Shown: positions 43,657-46,588 of the stretch, one piece after another
How the letters are laid out: every line of letters begins with the position of its first letter
Position numbering within the stretch: the stretch's first letter is position 1
Assembly (NCBI GenBank): GCA_965370045.1
Contig: CBDUSI010000021.1
Span: forward strand, 1 to 46,588
Direction: 5' to 3'
Length of the DNA stretch: 46,588 bases
DNA from: CAZONU01 sp965370045
Lineage (GTDB): Bacteria > Planctomycetota > SZUA-567 > JAKLDR01
Made by a program: the position numbers and the translations under genes
The notes under the pieces: generated by a model
Seen by the model: the letters and a program-made list of their open reading frames with translations, nothing else
Databases searched by the model: none
Told to the model about the DNA's origin: nothing

Positions 43657-43938
43657 ACCGGGTTCCCTCCCTTCGCGAGTTCCAGTGGCCGCCGTGGCAA
43701 TGATCCCCTAATCCCACGCCCTTCACAAGCATACGTCTGCGCCCGCACGCAACTGTACACGCCAAGTCCGGAAAATGCGTATCGCCCTGCGAAGAGGAAC
43801 CTTGCGAATCGATCCTCCCGGCCGCGCCGGCACTCCCTTGACCAGCCCGAAGGCAGCGGGATTCATAAGGGGACAGTTCGGGGACGGTATGGTTACTTAT
43901 GTCGCATCAGCGAGGCAGAGCTTCGACGCACAATGATA
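43657..43938. other. Intergenic stretch without a gene
   Basis: No supported ORF is present. Around 43865-43885 the motif GGGGACAGTTCGGGGACGG resembles the GGGGACAGT-type cores of REP-like elements. The next site is the promoter at 43939. There is no transposase nearby. Confidence 0.4.
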
Positions 43939-43967
43939 TTGCCTTGGTGGACCACTGGAGCTACAAT
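43939..43967 (+). promoter_or_regulatory. Sigma-70-type promoter for the two-gene unit 43989-44632
   Basis: TTGCCT (43939-43944) and TACAAT (43962-43967) are separated by exactly 17 bp. Transcription would begin near 43974, at the AGGAGGA ribosome site, giving a very short leader before ATG 43989. Confidence 0.6.
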
Positions 43968-43988
43968 ACTCGCAGGAGGACGCCGGGT

Positions 43989-44108
43989 ATGAGTGAGGAA
44001 GAGCCCCCCACGGGTATCAGGGCGGCGCTCAAGGACAAGCGTGGAGACGTTCGACAGGCTGCTTCAGATGCCCTGAAGATAAGAGAACTCCGGGAGAAGA
44101 AGCCATGA
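43989..44108 (+). CDS. 39-residue HEAT-like small protein
   Basis: ATG 43989 is nine bases after AGGAGG and behind a good promoter. It encodes 39 residues (IRAALKDKRGDVRQAASDAL and a basic end) that read like a single HEAT repeat. Its stop overlaps the next start as ATGA, so translation is coupled. It could be a real micro-protein or the surviving end of a longer HEAT-repeat gene. The promoter and ribosome site favour expression. Confidence 0.5.
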   Translation: MSEEEPPTGIRAALKDKRGDVRQAASDALKIRELREKKP

Positions 44109-44632
44109 CCGCCCCCGCCCCTTCGCCAGAGCCGCAAGAGGGCCAGCCTGTGGACAAGCGGTCGAGGAAGGTCTACTGGCTGTGGGCCATCGCCCTGACC
44201 CTCCTGCTCACCCTCGGCGCGTTCTGCTGGCTGGTTGTGGTGCCGGTGTGGCGGGTGCAGGCCGCAACCGAAGCCTTCCTGGCAAGGGGGCCTGGCAAGT
44301 CGTCAATCAGCGTTACGAAGAACCCCGGTTCCCCGGGCCAGCTCTTCGACAATCCTCTCGGTCCGGAAGATGCCGCCGCCATGGTCAAGAACCTGGGTGG
44401 AGGCGAACAAGCCCTGCGTTCGCTGCGAACATATATCAGCTGTCCGAGGTGGATCGCGCCAAACAAGCTGCATGCAACTCAAGCGCTGATGGCCTGCGGA
44501 AAGCAGGCAGAGCCCTACCTTGAAACTCTTCAAGATATGGAGGGTCCAGAGAACGCAGACATCCGGACTGGTGCCACATGGGCCTACGTCATGATGCTCG
44601 AAGACCAGCCAGCGCAGGAGGAGCCGGAGTGA
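44105..44632 (+). CDS. Single-pass membrane protein of unknown function
   Basis: The product has 175 residues, overlapping the small HEAT-like gene by four bases (ATGA). Residues 1-23 are Pro- and Glu-rich with a KRSRK anchor. A membrane helix lies at about 24-47 (WLWAIALTLLLTLGAFCWLV). The outer part includes helices (ATQALMACGKQAEPYLETLQ, IRTGATWAYVMML) that again recall HEAT-type repeats. It ends in an acidic tail. I do not recognise the family. It may pair with its small partner at the membrane. Confidence 0.6.
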   Translation: MTAPAPSPEPQEGQPVDKRSRKVYWLWAIALTLLLTLGAFCWLVVVPVWRVQAATEAFLARGPGKSSISVTKNPGSPGQLFDNPLGPEDAAAMVKNLGGGEQALRSLRTYISCPRWIAPNKLHATQALMACGKQAEPYLETLQDMEGPENADIRTGATWAYVMMLEDQPAQEEPE

Positions 44633-44663
44633 CCGCCCCCGCCCCTTCCCCCTTGAGGGCCTT

Positions 44664-45824
44664 TTAAGGTGCAAAGACAACTTGATGCGGGCAGTTCATC
44701 TGCACCGGAATGGTTTGTACGATCTTGCGCGAGGTGTCCGACACGAGCGAAATCGATCCCCCGCGACTCCCGTTGACGCTCACGATCCAGTCCGTGCCAG
44801 GCCACGTATAGATGTGGAATGGACCGCCCTGCAGCTTGATTGTGTCGCACACCTTGTTGGTAGCTACGTCTATCACCGAGATCGAATTGGACAGAGAGTT
44901 GGAGACATACAGCCTGGTTCCCGCGGCGTTAAACGTCATACCTACGGATCCCTCGCCGACCTTCACGGTGGCTTTGGCTTTGCCGGTCGCGCAGTTGATC
45001 GATGTGACTGTCTTGGCGTATCTGTTCGCAGTGTATAGATTCCGTCCGTCCTTGCTCAGGGCCATGAACAGCGGATACCTGCCGGTGGGCACCTGTGCGC
45101 GAATGACGCCAGTGTTTGCCTCAATGATGTAGGCGCGGTTCCTGTGGCTGTGGCTGACGTATATGATGGGGCTATCGGCTGCGCACACTACTCGCAGGCA
45201 CGAGTACTTAGCCACCTTGGGGAATCTCAGCCTGTAGGCCACCTTCAATGCTTCGGTGTCAATGAAATAGAGTTCAGTCCTGCAGGGCACTACCGCTGCG
45301 GCCCCGTCGAAGGTGAACTTGACCTGGTGAGGGACGCTTCCTACCGGGATGCAAGCCAGTCTCTGCCAGGAACCGCCAACGGCGTTGACCTGGATTTCGT
45401 TACGGAGTTGGTTCACAGTCCACAGTGTTTGGCCCGATGGATGAAAGCTCAGGGCTATACAGTGCTTACCCGCCCTGAGTGTCTTGACGACCTTCTTGGT
45501 GCGCGTATCCACCACTGAGATTGTCGCGCTGTCGTGATTGGCCACCGCGACCCAACGTCCATTGGGGCTGACGCCCAGCCCGTGAGCATACTTCCCAACG
45601 CGAAGCACCTTCGCGGTGGCCTTGTCTCCTCTGCTAACGATAGCCAACTTGCCGTCGATGGTACCGTTCACGTATGCAAAGGACGGTGTCGCGGCGCTGG
45701 CTGCATCGGCCTGCGATGTTGAAGGCTTGTCCGATTCTTCATCAGACGAGCATCCCAAGACGAGCGCGGCCAGCAACACCCACAAGGCCATCCTGGGACC
45801 GTTGGCCTGTCCGGTAGCGGTCAT
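44664..45824 (-). CDS. YncE-like beta-propeller lipoprotein
   Basis: The product has 386 residues. ATG 45824 has GGGGAGG at eight bases. The frame is open upstream to 45908 but without a comparable site. The signal MALWVLLAALVLGC is lipoprotein-like (Cys25), followed by a Ser/Asp/Ala linker. The body repeats the YVTN/YncE propeller blade: GLGVSPNGRWVAVANHDS, ISVVDTRTKKVVKTL, KDGRNLYTANRYAKTV, GTRLYVSNSLSNSISVIDV. It shares the propeller fold with the NHL proteins but not their CxC or terminal cysteine, so it is a separate family. It faces the 44105 gene, with only 31 nt between their stops. Its role is unknown; YncE proteins bind DNA or surface ligands in some bacteria. Confidence 0.8.
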   Translation of the reverse strand: MTATGQANGPRMALWVLLAALVLGCSSDEESDKPSTSQADAASAATPSFAYVNGTIDGKLAIVSRGDKATAKVLRVGKYAHGLGVSPNGRWVAVANHDSATISVVDTRTKKVVKTLRAGKHCIALSFHPSGQTLWTVNQLRNEIQVNAVGGSWQRLACIPVGSVPHQVKFTFDGAAAVVPCRTELYFIDTEALKVAYRLRFPKVAKYSCLRVVCAADSPIIYVSHSHRNRAYIIEANTGVIRAQVPTGRYPLFMALSKDGRNLYTANRYAKTVTSINCATGKAKATVKVGEGSVGMTFNAAGTRLYVSNSLSNSISVIDVATNKVCDTIKLQGGPFHIYTWPGTDWIVSVNGSRGGSISLVSDTSRKIVQTIPVQMNCPHQVVFAP

Positions 45825-46260
45825 AGCCGTGGCCTCCCCGACACCCCTCCTGATCCCCGACAGCCATAACGCACTCTTCCTGAAAAGGTTCAGTGGTCCC
45901 GACTGCATGGTGCAGTTGAGCGTCTAGAGCATTTCCCTTGAAAGACTTGCGCGCGAGCGCGCCATATGGGCGTGTGGATATTCCGGTGGAGGGACCCGTC
46001 GTCGTCGCGGCTCGAGAGGACTTCGGTTTCGTGTTGATACTGGTGAGCTGGTGAAAGCAGCCGCGACAGTGCCCTGACCCCAATGCTTGTACCACCCAGG
46101 CCGGGGATCTGGCCCAGCCCGTTATGCGATTGTTATGTTCTCACGGTGTCCGAGATTGTCCCCTCTCTGTCCTGTAGCTGTCCGCTACTCGACAGGTTTT
46201 CGGGGGGTATGGGCGATCTTCTACTCGTAACCTCCGGAGCGTGCGCGGGAGAGCTCTCAT
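45825..46260. other. Gap of about 430 nt without a supported gene
   Basis: It contains a GCGCGC-GA-GCGCGC inverted repeat near 45949-45962 and a TGTCCCCTCTCTGTCC stretch near 46157. No protein-like frame with a ribosome site was found. The promoter for the YncE-like gene should be near 45825-45950 on the minus strand, but no clear -35/-10 pair is visible. Confidence 0.5.
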
Positions 46261-46296
46261 AAAAGATGGAGCCCCAGGCGGTTACGCCCGGGGCTC
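46261..46296 (-). terminator. Intrinsic terminator of the tRNA gene
   Basis: On the minus strand a GAGCCCC-x-GGCG stem pairs with CGCC-x-GGGGCTC (11 paired bases, one mismatch, 4-base loop) and is followed by CATCTTTT, 12 nt past the encoded CCA. This is a standard Rho-independent terminator. Confidence 0.75.
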
Positions 46297-46308
46297 ATTA
46301 TGGCCTGG

Positions 46309-46384
46309 TGGTGGAGGATACGGGGATCGAACCCGTGACCTCAAGACTGCCAGCCTTGCGCTCTCCCAGCTGAGCTAATCCCCC
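46309..46384 (-). tRNA. tRNA-Ala (anticodon GGC)
   Basis: It is 76 nt including an encoded CCA. The acceptor stem GGGGGAT pairs with ATCCTCC (one G-U), and the discriminator is A. The D-stem is GCTC/GAGC. The anticodon stem CAAGG/TCTTG carries the loop CTGGCAG, giving anticodon GGC for alanine. The T-arm is ACGGG-TTCGATC-CCCGT. All elements are on the minus strand. A second CCA follows directly. Confidence 0.95.
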
Positions 46385-46397
46385 ACGACGCGCAGAG

Positions 46398-46424
46398 TTT
46401 ATACCGTCGGCGGGCGATTGTCAA
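46398..46424 (-). promoter_or_regulatory. Promoter of the tRNA-Ala gene
   Basis: On the minus strand a perfect TTGACA (46419-46424) is followed after 15 bp by TATAAA (46398-46403), 13 nt before the tRNA 5' end. With TAAACT as -10 the spacing is 17 bp. Either reading fits. Confidence 0.65.
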
Positions 46425-46588
46425 GAGCCCCGCCCCGGCAGGTGAAATCCGTCGTTCGTCGGCATCGCGTTCACCCTCGGGCCGCGCATCGCTCGGGAGC
46501 GCCTGCCGTCACGACGCCCCATCTTTCAATGGCCTGCTAGAGCAATTTAAGTATGTGTAACGAATTGCCGATAAAGGAAGTATGCCAG
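46425..46588. other. Right edge, nothing recognised
   Basis: No ORF, RNA or repeat of note. The last about 50 nt turn A/T-rich. CTAGAGCAATTT near 46537 faintly recalls CTAGAGCATTTC near 45926, but the match is too short to interpret. Confidence 0.4.

Noticed and set aside
45825..45908. 28-codon N-terminal extension of the YncE-like protein
   Set aside because: It would hide the lipoprotein signal, and the inner ATG has the better ribosome site.
46309..46384. tRNA gene as an attachment site for an integrated island
   Set aside because: No direct repeat of its 3' end and no integrase gene is visible in the window.
1..46588. CRISPR array, insertion sequence, prophage or integron
   Set aside because: No regularly spaced direct repeats, transposase, integrase or phage structural gene was seen. 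The repeats present are parts of paralogous genes.

Overview
The window is about 46.6 kb of high-GC DNA from what looks like a member of the PVC superphylum, most likely Planctomycetota. This is inferred from the gene families, not from a marker gene. The clues are secreted NHL beta-propellers in multiple copies, pectate-lyase-like proteins that open with an 'AFPGAEG' motif, secreted HEAT-repeat fusions, PcRGLX/YetA-like RIFT-barrel proteins, a GntR regulator with a LacI-type sensor domain, and an ECF-type sigma factor remnant. No rRNA, plasmid, phage or insertion-sequence gene is visible.

Positions 3-43162 form one large polysaccharide-deconstruction locus built as two convergent gene runs that meet near 27.1 kb. 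The plus-strand run (3-27034, 13 genes, mostly 2-60 nt apart) holds four NHL-propeller proteins, a RIFT-barrel lyase-like protein, a heparinase II/III-like lyase, a GH123/DUF4091-like hydrolase, a small sensor-domain protein, a large glycoside-hydrolase-like protein, an N-acyl-D-amino-acid deacylase, two pectate-lyase-like proteins (one fused to HEAT repeats) and an alpha/beta-hydrolase esterase. The minus-strand run (43162 down to 27129) starts with a GntR/LacI-type regulator. It continues with three more RIFT-barrel (PcRGLX-like) proteins, interrupted by a MuiA-family gene of different base composition, and ends with two transglutaminase-like secreted proteins, one of them HEAT-fused.

Most products carry signal peptides and probably act outside the cytoplasm on a uronic-acid-containing, probably rhamnogalacturonan-like and possibly acylated or amino-acid-decorated glycan. 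The GH123-like hydrolase, the deacylase, the sensor-like protein and the regulator lack export signals and would act inside the cell. No transporter and no sulfatase is encoded in the locus.

The strongest unusual signals are three. First, the 5' end of the NHL gene at 14212 is a three-part mosaic of three other genes in the same run (2145, 11663, 4636), which points to recent recombination among them. Second, all four propellers share a CxC motif and a C-terminal cysteine at near-constant spacing. Third, a D-aminoacylase and a pair of distantly related transglutaminase-like proteins sit inside a polysaccharide locus.

Positions 43163-46588 are a mixed edge region. It holds candidate operator palindromes, a region-2-only sigma factor, a two-gene unit (a tiny HEAT-like ORF and a single-pass membrane protein) behind a good sigma-70-type promoter, a YncE-like propeller lipoprotein, and a tRNA-Ala(GGC) on the minus strand with its own promoter and intrinsic terminator.
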